64,000 nucleotides of DNA from Alternaria dauci (lineage: Eukaryota > Ascomycota > Dothideomycetes > Pleosporales > Pleosporaceae): the NCBI RefSeq assembly GCF_042100115.1, contig NC_091276.1:372001-436000 (forward strand), given 5' to 3'. The position numbers and the translations under genes were made by a program. Below, piece by piece: positions 41,471 to 51,911 of the stretch. The notes under the pieces are model-generated. The model searched no databases. It was not told the origin of the DNA and saw nothing but the letters and a program-made list of their open reading frames with translations. Positions within the stretch are counted from its first letter, which is position 1, and each line of letters begins with the position of its first letter.

Positions 41471-43306
41471 ATGGCGACTCCAGAGCCGCCAGCAGAGAGT
41501 GTAGACGTCCTCGTGGTAGGCGGAGGGCCGGTGGGTATGTCTCCCCAGCATCCATCGAATACACCTCCATGCTGACAACTAGTCACAGGCCTCGTAACCG
41601 CCTACCAACTCGCGCGCAACCTCCCTCGCACCCACCGCATCAAAATCATCGAACAGCATCCAAAGTCCGCCCAAGACAACTATGGTCGCGCCATCACGCT
41701 CTTCCCAAGGACTAGTGAGCTTTTAGATCAGCTCTCTCTTGCTGATGCTCTTGCGCAACAGTGCTTTGCGTGCCGCGAGACGGTCAGCTACGACAAGCAT
41801 GGCAACGAGGTCGAGGGGAGAGGCTGGGCGTTTATGCAGAACATGAAGGACACAAAATGGGACTTTGCCCTGGTGCTGCGGCAAAAATACCAGGAAGAAG
41901 TATTCAGAAACGCATTGGCGAGGGAAGGCGTCCAACTCGATGTCCCATACACACTGGTGGGTATCGAAATAATACAAGGGGTTGCAATGGGCGGCTACAG
42001 GGTACTAGCTACCATCCAACACAGCTCCACCAAGGCCAAGAGCGTCGTCAAATGCCGATATCTAGTCGGCGCAGACGGCGGTCGCTCCTTTGTCCGACGC
42101 GCCATGCACATCCCGTTCGACGGCTCATCCAGCGAAGACAAATGGGTCCGCGTCGACGGCGTCATCGAAACTGATCTCCCCAAGCTCCGCACATACTGCG
42201 CCATTGAGTCACCGACCCACGGCAACGTCCTCTGGGCCGCGCTGGACCGGGGCGCAACGCGCATCGGCTTCGCATTTACACCAGAGCGTCAGAAAGCGTA
42301 TAAAGTGTTCGACGAAGATGCCGCTGTGAAAGAGGCAATTGCGTCTGTTAAGCCGTTTACTCTTGCGTTTAAACAGGTAGATTGGTGGACGATTTATGTC
42401 GTTGGGCAGCGCATTGCTCGTTCTTTTTTTGTAAACGAGTGTGTCTTCCTCGCTGGTGACGCATGTCACACACATAGTTCTGGCGCAGCGCAAGGCATGA
42501 ATACCGGCATACACGATGCTGTGAATCTCGGCTGGAAACTCTCGCTCGTCCTCCAGGGCCTCGCTAACCCGGACCTTTTACATTCATACGAAGCGGAACG
42601 ACGTCCTAACGTACAGCGCCTGATCAATTACGATAAAGATATCTCGCGCCTCATGACGATGCAGTTACCAGAGGGATGGACGGGTGATCCGCACGCAGAT
42701 CCAAATGAGATACTGGGTGTCGTCATGGCCGAAGCAGCGACGTTCAGTAGCGGACTAGGCATCTATTACGAACCAGATGCGTATCTGAATCTCGTTCAGA
42801 GTGCGGATACTGCGTCGTCGTCGGTGCAGCCCGGTCAGCGCGGACCAGATGTTGCGTTGCGCAAACCGGCGACTTTTGAGGCGACGAGATTACAAAGCGA
42901 GACACCGAATACGGCGATGTTCTATATCGTGCTGTTTGCGGGGGAGGTGGCGCGCACGAGACTTGCTCTAGGGTCGTTCATGGCGGCGATGGAGAAGATG
43001 ACTTGGCTTCGTGATTCAGATGCGCCGGTGTCGTGTCTTTCGATTATTGCGGGACCGGGTGGAGCGTCGACGTATGAGATATTGGGTGGTATGCCGTTTG
43101 GTCGTGTGTTTTATGATGAGGATAGTAGTGCGCATTTGAGGTATGGTGTTGCGACTGAGAAAGGAGCTGCCGTGGTATTGAGACCGGATGGGTGGGTGGG
43201 TACGGTTGTGGAGTTGGATGAGGACGCTCGAGGGAAACTGGAGAGATACTTTGGACAGTTCTTGATTGCGGCTGCCGGGAGCAACAAGGCTGGCGCGAAG
43301 TTGTAA
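41471..43306 (+). CDS. FAD-dependent aromatic hydroxylase (phenol hydroxylase / PheA-TfdB type)
   Basis: Class A flavin monooxygenase that adds hydroxyl groups to aromatic rings using NAD(P)H. Exons 41471-41534 and 41589-43306 (54 bp intron) give 593 aa. The Rossmann FAD motif VVGGGPVGLVTAYQLA is split by the intron after its first half. The DG motif (YLVGADGGRSFVRRAM) and the GD motif (VFLAGDACHTHSSGAAQGMNTG) are intact. The C-terminal region (residues about 430-590) fits the thioredoxin-like dimerisation domain of phenol hydroxylases. There is no signal peptide or membrane segment. It sits beside a decayed Old Yellow Enzyme gene and a frameshifted reductase gene, suggesting a former redox pathway. 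The substrate is unknown. Confidence 0.9.
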
Positions 43307-43528
43307 TCATATCGCGTTCTCGAAGCGACGAGGTTGGGACTCGTGATGTATATGGCGCGGAGACATGACGAGCAGGTGCCTCTCGGTCATCCTGAGAAGG
43401 TAGAACGATTCGACACGCAACACATGCAGCCTGCGGACCATTGGTCTAGTACGTGTCTATTTATTTGAGGCTCTCGACGCCGTCCTCCCGCAACTTCCGC
43501 GCACAACCCTCTTCCCGTCATCTTCTAT

Positions 43529-44140
43529 CTATAAAGCAGCTTGATGATTCCAAGCAGGGTAGTCTACATGACCTTTTGTTCCTCCTTGATAGAAGGTAGT
43601 CTTATCCCACGGAGCCAGTGGCCAACCATTCATTAGCCTCTGGACTAAATCCGGATTACTGATAAACAACCTCCCAAACACGATGCCGTCCAGCTCTCCC
43701 TTCTCCATAGGCTCAATCCAATTTTCCGCGTCGAAATGTCCGCTCGAAAACAGCGGGGTATTTTTTTATACTGGCCGGAACGATCGCACCGAGACTTCGT
43801 CTTCCAGCTTGTCTTCTGGCACGCCGCGTTTACGTGCCGCGTCCAATACCACTTTTATACGCTCATCGGAAGAGATGATAATATCTGTTCTTGCTTGCAA
43901 TATAGTGACGTATGCAAGACCGAGTTTGTCAATCCGCTCTAGGATCCAGCTAAAGTCTGCAATAGGATTGGGATTACAACGGCTTAAGCGATCACGGGTG
44001 AACGATACAGGGACGCGTTGCGATAAGATAAGGAGCGAGCCGAGGCACGCAATAAAACCAGGGATGCGACCACTCTCTACTCTACTCTCCTCAACAACAG
44101 AAGAGCGCGACTCTATATTCTATTCTAGCTTCCTAGAAAC
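43529..44140 (-). pseudogene. Old Yellow Enzyme (NADH:flavin oxidoreductase) relic
   Basis: The minus strand carries the C-terminal half of an OYE-family ene-reductase. Recognisable parts are FSWILERIDKLGLAYV, HFDAENWIEPM, GELDGIVFGRLFISNPDL and the tail TTFYQGGTKGHVDYPAW. The frame is interrupted by TAA at 43766-43768, next to an A7 run. Further upstream (about 44060-44140) a decayed block resembling the GSxENRxR region contains TAG codons. The N-terminal half (roughly 170 residues) is not found. The stops are TAA and TAG, as C-to-T changes at CA dinucleotides would make; this pattern resembles RIP but is not proof. It was probably divergent from the reductase gene at 44551. Confidence 0.82.
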
Positions 44141-44550
44141 CAATTGAATACATCACAAGGTCAGAAGCACTATAAGAGATGTGAAATAACAGGTCCCGAG
44201 CTGGGGAACATTCATATATGTGTCCACAACCATGATCCTGTGCGCCGGGAAGGACGCGTGGCGGCTACGGTACCGGCAGTGCTCACCACAACAATCTACG
44301 CGTGGCCTGCCAAGCAACCCCTCATCAGTATACAGGCTGGGACGCTGTCAAAGAGGGGTATAATTAATCCGCCATGTACAATCGATGTCGCAGCGATGAA
44401 AATGGGCATGTAAGCTTACAGGCAACGGGACGGCATGTTACAGTCACCCAGGCATGTATAATTACTCGCTCTCTGCATTCAAGGCAAGTTTCCGGCCTAC
44501 TAGATACAGTTTCTAGAAACCCGTCAGTATATCCATAAACCATATTATCA
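44141..44550. other. Region upstream of the aldo-keto reductase gene
   Basis: Probable former shared promoter of the OYE relic and the aldo-keto reductase, plus whatever remains of the missing OYE 5' half. I recognise nothing coding. Confidence 0.4.
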
Positions 44551-45520
44551 ATGTCTTCCAATACCAAAAGTGGCGTGCCGTGCATCTACGGAGTAGCAAC
44601 TTTCAGCCCCGAGCGGTCATTCAAAACCATCGAGGCTGGGCAACAAGTCCTAGACATTTTACGATGCGGAAACGTCTTGCATCTCGATACAGCGCAACTA
44701 TACGGCCAGAGCGAAAAGACTCTCGGACTCCTCAAGGCTGGCGAAACCTTTACCATCGATACGAAGGCCGTAGGCGGCGCGGTCCCTGGGGCGCTTGGTC
44801 GCACCGAGATTGTGCGACGCGCAAAAGAATCGCTGGAACGTCTGGGCATGAAGCAAGTAAACATTTTTTTACATACACATGCCCGACAAAACGATACCCA
44901 TTGCGGAGACGCTGGCCGGTATCCAAGAACTCTATGAAGACGGTGTCTTTCGGCAATTTGGGCTGTCGAATTATCTCGCGAAAGATGTAGAAGAGATTTA
45001 CGACTACTGCGTGGCTAACAATTACGTTCTTCCTACTGTCTTCCAAGGAAGTTACAATCCCATCAGCCGCAGAGCAGAAACGGAATTGCTGCCTACGCTT
45101 CGGAGGTTGAATATCTCGTTTTACGCATTCGGACCACAGGCCAGCGGCTTTCTTGCGAAGAGTAAACAGGACATCCTCGATGGGAAAGGACGTTTTAATC
45201 CCAAGAGTGGGATCGGCCCATTGCTTCGTCGGTTGTACTGCAAAGATCCGCTACTGGACTGCCTCGAGGAATGGAAGAGCATTGCCGAGGCTGCGGGGAG
45301 TTCTCGGTCAGATCTGGCGACACGATGGGCCAGATACCACAGCGCGTTGAAAGTAGAATATGGGGATGCTATCATCTTCTCTTCAAGCACGCTCATGCAG
45401 ACGGAAGAGATGGTAATGTGTTTCAGTCTTGGGCCGCTGGAAGACGGCATCGTGCAGAGAATTGATCGGATGTGGGAGAAGGTCCAGAACGAGGCACATC
45501 GAGACATGGTCAACGGGTGA
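44551..45520 (+). pseudogene. Aldo-keto reductase (AKR7 / aflatoxin-aldehyde-reductase-like) with one frameshift
   Basis: NADPH-dependent aldehyde reductase gene read as two overlapping frames. The first frame (44551-44934) has the start, the LHLDTAQLYGQSE motif (catalytic Asp and Tyr) and IDTKAVGG (catalytic Lys). The second (44879-45520) starts at MPDKTIPIAETL and runs to the normal C-terminus (GVFRQFGLSNY, VFQGSYNPISRR, FYAFGPQASGFL). A T7 run at 44864-44870 lies exactly at the switch. One T fewer would join the frames with no loss, just before the catalytic His strand. No intron fits: there is no AG acceptor nearby. A sequencing or assembly error, a recent null mutation or polymerase slippage would all explain it. 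The rest looks undamaged, so the lesion is young or artefactual. Confidence 0.85.
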
Positions 45521-46364
45521 CTTGCAAGGCTCATTTACTGTACAGATAGAGCATCATGCTGCCCAACCCGAAAACAGACTGAATGCCGTCCAGACAAACA
45601 AGTACCAGAGCTCTATCTCACTGGATTGTAACACAAAATGCGAACGCTCCCAGCCTACCCAAAGATAGTCGTGTTTTCTCATCCCAACCCACCGCGGAAG
45701 TCTCACAGTCCGTCACTAAGCATTCGCTGTGAAGTATGATCTACCGAGCCGGAGTGGGCCGGACCACTTCTACTCAACTCCCTACACTAGTGTAGTGTTA
45801 CGAGTCATTATTTACCGTGGCCACCATTCCTTTCTCCTGACCCGTGTAGTAGTGCAGTAAGTGGGCGAGGGCATGCCGGCGGGTCAGGGAGCCGGTGCGC
45901 GAATGTCGGATGGTTTGTTGTTACTATTGTCTCAAAGAGCTCGACTATTTGGCTTCTATACAGCGGGGCAGCTCTGACCGTGCTCGCGAGGGGTTACTTG
46001 ATATTGCGTCTCGTATCGAGGGTGATGGCTTTTCAAGGAGCATTTTTGTACGATGCGCAGACGACAAGAGCATCGCATACAGTCGCTATGTGCGCGCCAC
46101 CATGAAATGGTACCGTACTTACTATCTCTCTAGCTGCAGCATTACGATGGTCTATGACTGACGAGCTACTTATAGCTTCTCACATCCTTATATTACGTAC
46201 TCAAAAGAAAGGCTCTCTCGAAAAAGTATCGCACAGCTGAAAAGTCACAGCATCGCACAAGTGCTAATACTTATTCCAAGCGACATGGTGCTTTCCAATC
46301 CATTACAAGTAAAGTACAACTGGGTATTCCGCATTTCGTACATCATAAGAAATCGCTGTCAAAT
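45521..46364. other. Convergent intergenic region between the reductase and receptor genes
   Basis: Both neighbouring genes end here. A perfect 14-bp palindrome lies at 45782-45795. No gene is supported; the open frame at 45895-46161 is not protein-like. Confidence 0.5.
45782..45795. repeat. Perfect 14-bp palindrome
   Basis: CTACACTAGTGTAG reads the same on both strands. Related GTGTAGTAGTG words recur near 45845. Confidence 0.8.
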
Positions 46365-48160
46365 TCAAAACCACCTCCGTGCATCCATCAACCTGTTCCC
46401 TTTGGGATGGTACGGCGGCAAAGCCTGTATGTCCGACGGATGCGGACTCCCCCGGTTAACGCTATACTCGTTCTGCACCATGATGCCTCCCAACGGCGAT
46501 CCTACAACGGGATCCGGTCCTGCCGCCAGCGGTTGAATATCCTCTTCCGACTTGAATGATCGATCCAGCGATCCGTCCGAAGAACTCCGTCCTAGAATAC
46601 CGTTCCCAGTCTCTACATCACCTTCCTTCGCGCCCTTGCCAGCGCCCATCTCATAATCGTCCAGCCGGACAAAATCCTCCTTGTCAGATCGACTCAACCC
46701 TAGCGTGCTCAGCTCCGAGCGATCCGTTTTCGGTAGCCAAAAGTGGTACTTGAGGTCTTTGCTGGCACTGCTTTGCTTGGACTTGTTGCTGCTGTTTCCA
46801 GAGTTCTCTTCAAAGTAGTAATTATTCACTGTCTCCTTATTTGGCCAGATGCGTTCGCGGACTGAGCGTGCCAGTTGACGGATGGCGGGTAGGCAAGCGA
46901 TGATAGCACCGACTTGAGCTTCAACCGCAGACCAGTATCCAATCGGGAGGTAGTCCCAGGTAACATTGGTCTTTTGGGCGAACTGGATCATGAATTTTAG
47001 TCGGACGATACTGACAATGGTGACACTAGGTCTCTGTTAGCACACATCTGAAGAAAAGCGTCAAGAGAAGTGAACATACAAGCCTCCGCCGAAAAACATG
47101 AGCATGACGCCAAACTTGCGACGGCGGCTCATGGCGAGCTTGCTGAGTTCTCGCATGGGTAGAATAATGACAACCAGATCGAGAATGATGTTGACTGCAG
47201 CGGATGCCCAGGCGTCGGCGTTGAGATTGATGCATTGTCCGTGGTGCTCGCCGTCCCAGTATTCCCAGGCGATGCGGATTGGGAGGCATTGCAGCGCGGT
47301 CGCTGTCACGAAGCCGATGATGTACATGATGCAGACGACTATCGTGGCATAGATGATGCGTCGAAGGCCCTGGTGAGGAAAGATGCGGAGGTAGAAGAGC
47401 AAAATCGCTATCTTTGTTAATGCGACCGACGCCAGGTATAGCAACTCAGTGTAGTAGAAGATCTAAACCAAATTTTGTTAGATCCAAGTTTCAGGATATG
47501 CAAATCTTGGCAACGTACCTCGAGGATCTTTGTAATGTTGTCAAATGGCACATACCACATATCTTGTCCCATGCCGATTTGGTTCAGAATGTATGCGCAT
47601 ATCGAAAGCGGGACGATGAGTACCATAGATCCGGTCATCACCCAATCGTCCAACCCCCAGTTTCCTCCGAACCAGGGAAGACGTGCAACAGCACGTAGAA
47701 TGAAGGCGATCAGAGACGCTATTCCAGCGACTAATGTGCTTATCGTTCCTTGTATTGTGTTGTTACGAACCGGCGCATTCATCATGTCTGCGAGAAACCT
47801 CTTTGCCGCTACGGATTCGATTAGCGAATATTCCGCTACGAGGGAATCGGTAAAAACTTACTCAGTGCGTCCTTTGGCTTACACCCAGCTAGCACACATT
47901 TGGTGAGGTCGTCCAACAGCGTCGCGTCGCCTTTTATGCAATCAAAGTCTGTGAGCTCGCATGGTGACGCCGTGACGATTGTTAATGTGCAATTTAGCTA
48001 CATCTCATCAGTTTTGGGTTCTTTTATATTGACAGGATTGGCATACCGCGCATGGAGGCAGGTTCTTGACCGCAAGGGCGAGGATGTCAGTTCCGTTGTG
48101 ACTTTGCGCAAACGACAGCGGCGCAAAGACGAGGAGCAGTAATGCCGAGAAGAACTTCAT
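46365..48160 (-). CDS. CFEM-domain PTH11-like seven-TM receptor
   Basis: Fungal-specific membrane receptor of the PTH11 / rhodopsin-like class, linked in plant pathogens to surface sensing. Exons 48160-48047, 47997-47862, 47808-47519, 47462-47080 and 47025-46365 give 527 aa; the introns are 49, 53, 56 and 54 bp. A signal peptide (MKFFSALLLLVFAPLSFA) leads to an extracellular CFEM domain assembled across three exons (LPPCALNC, SPCELTDFDC, LTKCVLAGC). Seven hydrophobic helices follow (for example TLVAGIASLIAFIL, VALTKIAILLFYLRIF, VNIILDLVVIILPM). A Ser/Asp-rich cytosolic tail of about 170 residues has several SSxxS stretches that could be phosphorylated. The CFEM part shows six cysteines where the family usually has eight; the pair member after DFDC is replaced (DCIKG). 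Confidence 0.9.
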
Positions 48161-49419
48161 ATCGAAAACCGCATCAGACGGCGCCGTACGCGGGGTACCT
48201 TTTTCCAATGGACCGTATCGAGACAAGGCGCTTTTCAAGAAGAGGCAGTACAATCTACCTCGGATGCGAAAGAGGAAGGAGGAATAAGGAAACACGATAA
48301 GCGACAACAGTTCGCATGTGAACAAGGGCCCTTCATAATCCCACAGGAACCAAGGCGTTATGACCAGGGGGCTGAATGTTACTGTGCGCGGCAATTGGGA
48401 GCACATCAGTGTCAGACTCCTAGCCTCCGCGCGCACAGCAGGCCGCCGTTAGTATGTTACAAGGCCAAATTAGTGGAGCTGCAGTATCCGTCACGGAGCT
48501 GACTCCATGAGGCGCGCCACACAATGTTGGCGTTGCTCGGGCGCAATCGGCAGTCTGTGAGCTAGACTCTGCCCTAACCTTGGTTCGCAGACGCGTGCCG
48601 CTGCTACGGCAAAATCCACGTGGAAATTGCGCCTGATGAGGGAGAAACCCTCCGACATTTTGCCTCTTGTTATGGTGTGATACGTTGGCTGTGTCGTGTG
48701 GATTCACATACCTTGAAGATGAGGTAGTTGTGTAGTCGAGTGCAGGACAGGCCGCTAGGAGATGACGTACGCTAAATGAGATTCTCGGAGATGGTATGTG
48801 TGAACACATATATATTTACTATACTAATGACTGTTGCCGTGTTGGGCATCACGATGGGTTGAATGCAGCATGAACCTGATCCGTTGTTTAGACGTGGCGA
48901 TCCCTCTGGTGTTTCTTATGTCGCCACAAGACTTGCGTTCATTACCCATGACGGCTCCAACCCAGTGGCTTGGCTAGCGGAAAGATCCTCAACCTGCAGC
49001 AAGAGCGAGTCTGACCGGAGATATGTGAATCCGATAAAGAACGTTATCTTGCGGCTTGATGATGGCAATCATGTCAGCGGAAAACGTGGGTTTTCCCTGC
49101 ATACTAGAATTAGAGTTTAGCTTCGCATGTAGATCTTTCTTAGCACAGACTTTAATCGTGACTAGAAACACTAGTGCAGCCTGCCGACTTCAGTCGCTGC
49201 GATGGAACCGACTCTTTTTGGTCACGGCAAATGCAAGCGCCGTTGGTAGAAAGATACGCGAGCCTTCGCGAAGCTGTCTTTGCACAGTGTTCTAGGGGAA
49301 GTTCAAACTGTGTATGATCTAGCCACCTGGTTCTAGCTGCGGTGGCTTGCATAAGATCGATCAGCCATGATTCGTGTACAACGCGCGACTACAACCAGGC
49401 CGCCATGCCGTGTCAGGTA
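48161..49419. other. Intergenic region upstream of the receptor gene
   Basis: Both neighbours are on the minus strand, so this is the receptor's promoter plus the 3' flank of the beta-lactamase-like gene. A TATA-like ATATATATTTAC lies near 48807. No gene is supported. Confidence 0.5.
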
Positions 49420-51308
49420 TCAGAGCTCCATCACTTCTTGTTGATCATGATCCCTATCTTTTCCGTTCTTCTCGTCCACTCTGGTGAGGTTGACTCTGAA
49501 GGCCGACAGTTCCAGCTTCTCAAAGTGGCCATCCTCTTGCTCATCCCAGAACACTGCTGCGTTCAGAGGTATACCTGCGTAAGAGGACATGTCCCAATTT
49601 TCGATGCAGACGTCGTCCGAGGGCCCACCACGCTCCTCAACGAACATCGCGCGCCACTCTTCGCCTCGCTGATTCTCCTCGTCGCGGTAGAGGAGTGTGG
49701 GGCTGAGTTGTGTGTAGTAGTGCTCCGGCACGCTATCTTTGACAATGGGTGACTGGAAGACATCCGTTCCGTTCGATATCCACGTTGTGATAACAAGACC
49801 ACGGTGGTCGGCTATCAGTCTCACTGTAGAGTTCAGCTCTGGGTCTGTAGCGCTGTATGTACCAGCGTAGCGATCACCCAATTGTCGGATGGCAACCTGC
49901 TCGGCTGCTTGCACTATGGTCGTCAAAACAATGCTTTGGGTTTTAGCAAAGATCTTTCTAGGGCCGGCGACAAGAATGGTGATGCCTAGGTTGTACTCTG
50001 GCACTGCCATGATGATGGAAGTGTAGCCTGGCAATCCTCCGCCCTTGGTTACGACGCGTACAGTGCGACTCGAGTCTTTGAGTATGCGGTCTGTTGTAAA
50101 TATCTCCCATGGCATACCGTAAAAAGAATTGGATCCGTGAGAATGGGAGACGGGGTGCAGCCAATTGATCGCGTGGGTAATGGCGTTGAAATGAGTCAAG
50201 ACGTAGCGGATATATTTGGACAGATCGCTCGAGGAACTATAGATGCCGCCTGTGGGATTTTGAACGCCCTCTTGTACATCCCAAAACTGTGGGCCAGCCG
50301 GAATGACGCCAGCAGAGTCGGCGGGTTTGGAGAGGGTGCTGGTCGACATGTTCAAAGGCTTGAATATAGCTTCGTCGACATAACTCTCATAGGTACGGTT
50401 TGCTACCCGTGAGAGAACGAGTCCAAGTAGCTCAAACGCGAGATTTGAGTAGGTAGATTTCTGGTTGGGTGCGAAAAGTGGCGCGAGCTTGTTGACCTGC
50501 TGGAACAAATCTAGGCATTCTGCGTCAGTATTCTGTCTCGGCACATAGACGCTGAGAAGCGAACCTTTGGCTGTGCAAGGCGTCTCGAAATTTGGCGAAT
50601 ACTCATCACAATGTGGCAACCCTTTCCGTGAGACACCAGGCGGTAGGCCCAGGTAACTTGGATCGAGTTGTTCGTAGTTCTCGTTGATCAAATCGCCTTG
50701 AGCCCCTAATCGAAGGAATCAGCATGCGTACCTTTCTCTGTCTGGCACCCTTCAAACAGATTGTGTTCATTATCAGACGGCAGCTTACAATCCCGCGGAA
50801 GGCCGCTGAGCTGGCTAGCCAGACTACGCAAGGTGATGTCCTTCCATGGTATGCCACCATCCGACTTCTCTCCTAGTTCTTTGAGATAAGTATTCACCGT
50901 GGCATCTAAACTCAAGTTGCCAGCGGCGTGCTGGTACAGGATACCGAGGACGGTGAAGGTCTTCGTTATGCTGGCGATGCGATACAACGCGTCGCCATTG
51001 ACTTCAGGGATATCTGGGCGAGAGACATTGCGTTCGCGCGCCGTGTGATGGTACGACCATAGCGTTTCTTCCGATGAAGTGATCTCTACAGAGAAAGAGC
51101 TTCGAGCATGTTCTGGTGCTGCCACAGCTACCGTAAGCGCTGTATTGATAGACGCGAATGCTTCTTGAAGAAGAGGATCGTGGATATTGTACTCAGGCGG
51201 CGGATGCGCAATATCAGGTTCAAAGCATTTGGCTCCTGCCAAAGCAACAAACAGAAGGGAAGCCAAAAGCACCATGTTGGTGGTTGAAGATAAATGATGA
51301 AGTCTCAT
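49420..51308 (-). CDS. Secreted beta-lactamase-like serine hydrolase
   Basis: Member of the class C beta-lactamase / LACTB-like family; fungal members are hydrolases or esterases, some in secondary-metabolite clusters. Exons 51308-50789 and 50705-49420 give 601 aa. The 83 bp intron (donor GTAAGC) joins SGLPRD to WAQGDLI. A signal peptide (MVLLASLLFVALAGA) lies at residues 12-26, so translation may start at either Met1 or Met12. The nucleophile motif S-x-x-K is SITK (Ser113, Lys116), and the Y-x-N motif is YSN (Tyr259, Asn261). A third motif region may be the TKGGGLPG stretch. Several N-x-S/T sites (NLS, NRT, NMS, NST, NGT) suit a glycoprotein. The last 200 residues form a C-terminal domain without recognised motifs. 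Confidence 0.88.
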
Positions 51309-51911
51309 GTTTACGAGGATGCCTAGCTGTACGACGTGCTCCCCGCACTGATAAGAGCTTGGGCCGTGTTGACATCATTGTCGTGCATCCTCCCAACTTC
51401 TTACGCTCTAGCATGACACCTGTATCTTTGTAAGCTTTGCATGATCGTTGCTTTTCTGATCTTTGCATGTTCCCTCGCACCATTGTCTTGAGGAAGGTAC
51501 GCGTCAACGCGCTGTCACGTGCGATCAATCTGCTACAAACTCCAATTCATGACGTGGGCGAGGCTTATCTCTAGAATACGGCCTCCCACAATTTCGTTGC
51601 GCATCACAACCGATGCCTCCAAAATTTGAACTAATCTGTGTAGCTAAGCTTTTCTAACACTCGTACTAGTGCAACAGAATAAGCCTTCAACTACTCTGCA
51701 TGCTTCCGAGTAATAACCTCCAATACAGACTCAGAGGCATTTCAACAACAATGCATGCTTTCAACACGAAATGTGGCGTGTTTGCACGGCTGACCAGGTT
51801 ACGAATGGCTTATGCAGCAGCGCTGAACTGCCCCGCACATTCAGCGCAGCAGCATAGCCTCGCAGTCTCGAGCGCCCTTATCTCTTCGCTTAATCCTTCG
51901 AAGACTATTCC
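51309..51911. other. Divergent intergenic region between the beta-lactamase-like and HET genes
   Basis: Holds the promoters of both divergent genes. No gene or clear control site is recognised. Confidence 0.45.

Noticed and set aside
50706..50731. 26-bp intron at a GTACGC donor in the beta-lactamase-like gene
   Set aside because: Too short to splice. The GTAAGC donor at 50788 gives an 83-bp intron and the family junction SGLPRD-WAQGDL.
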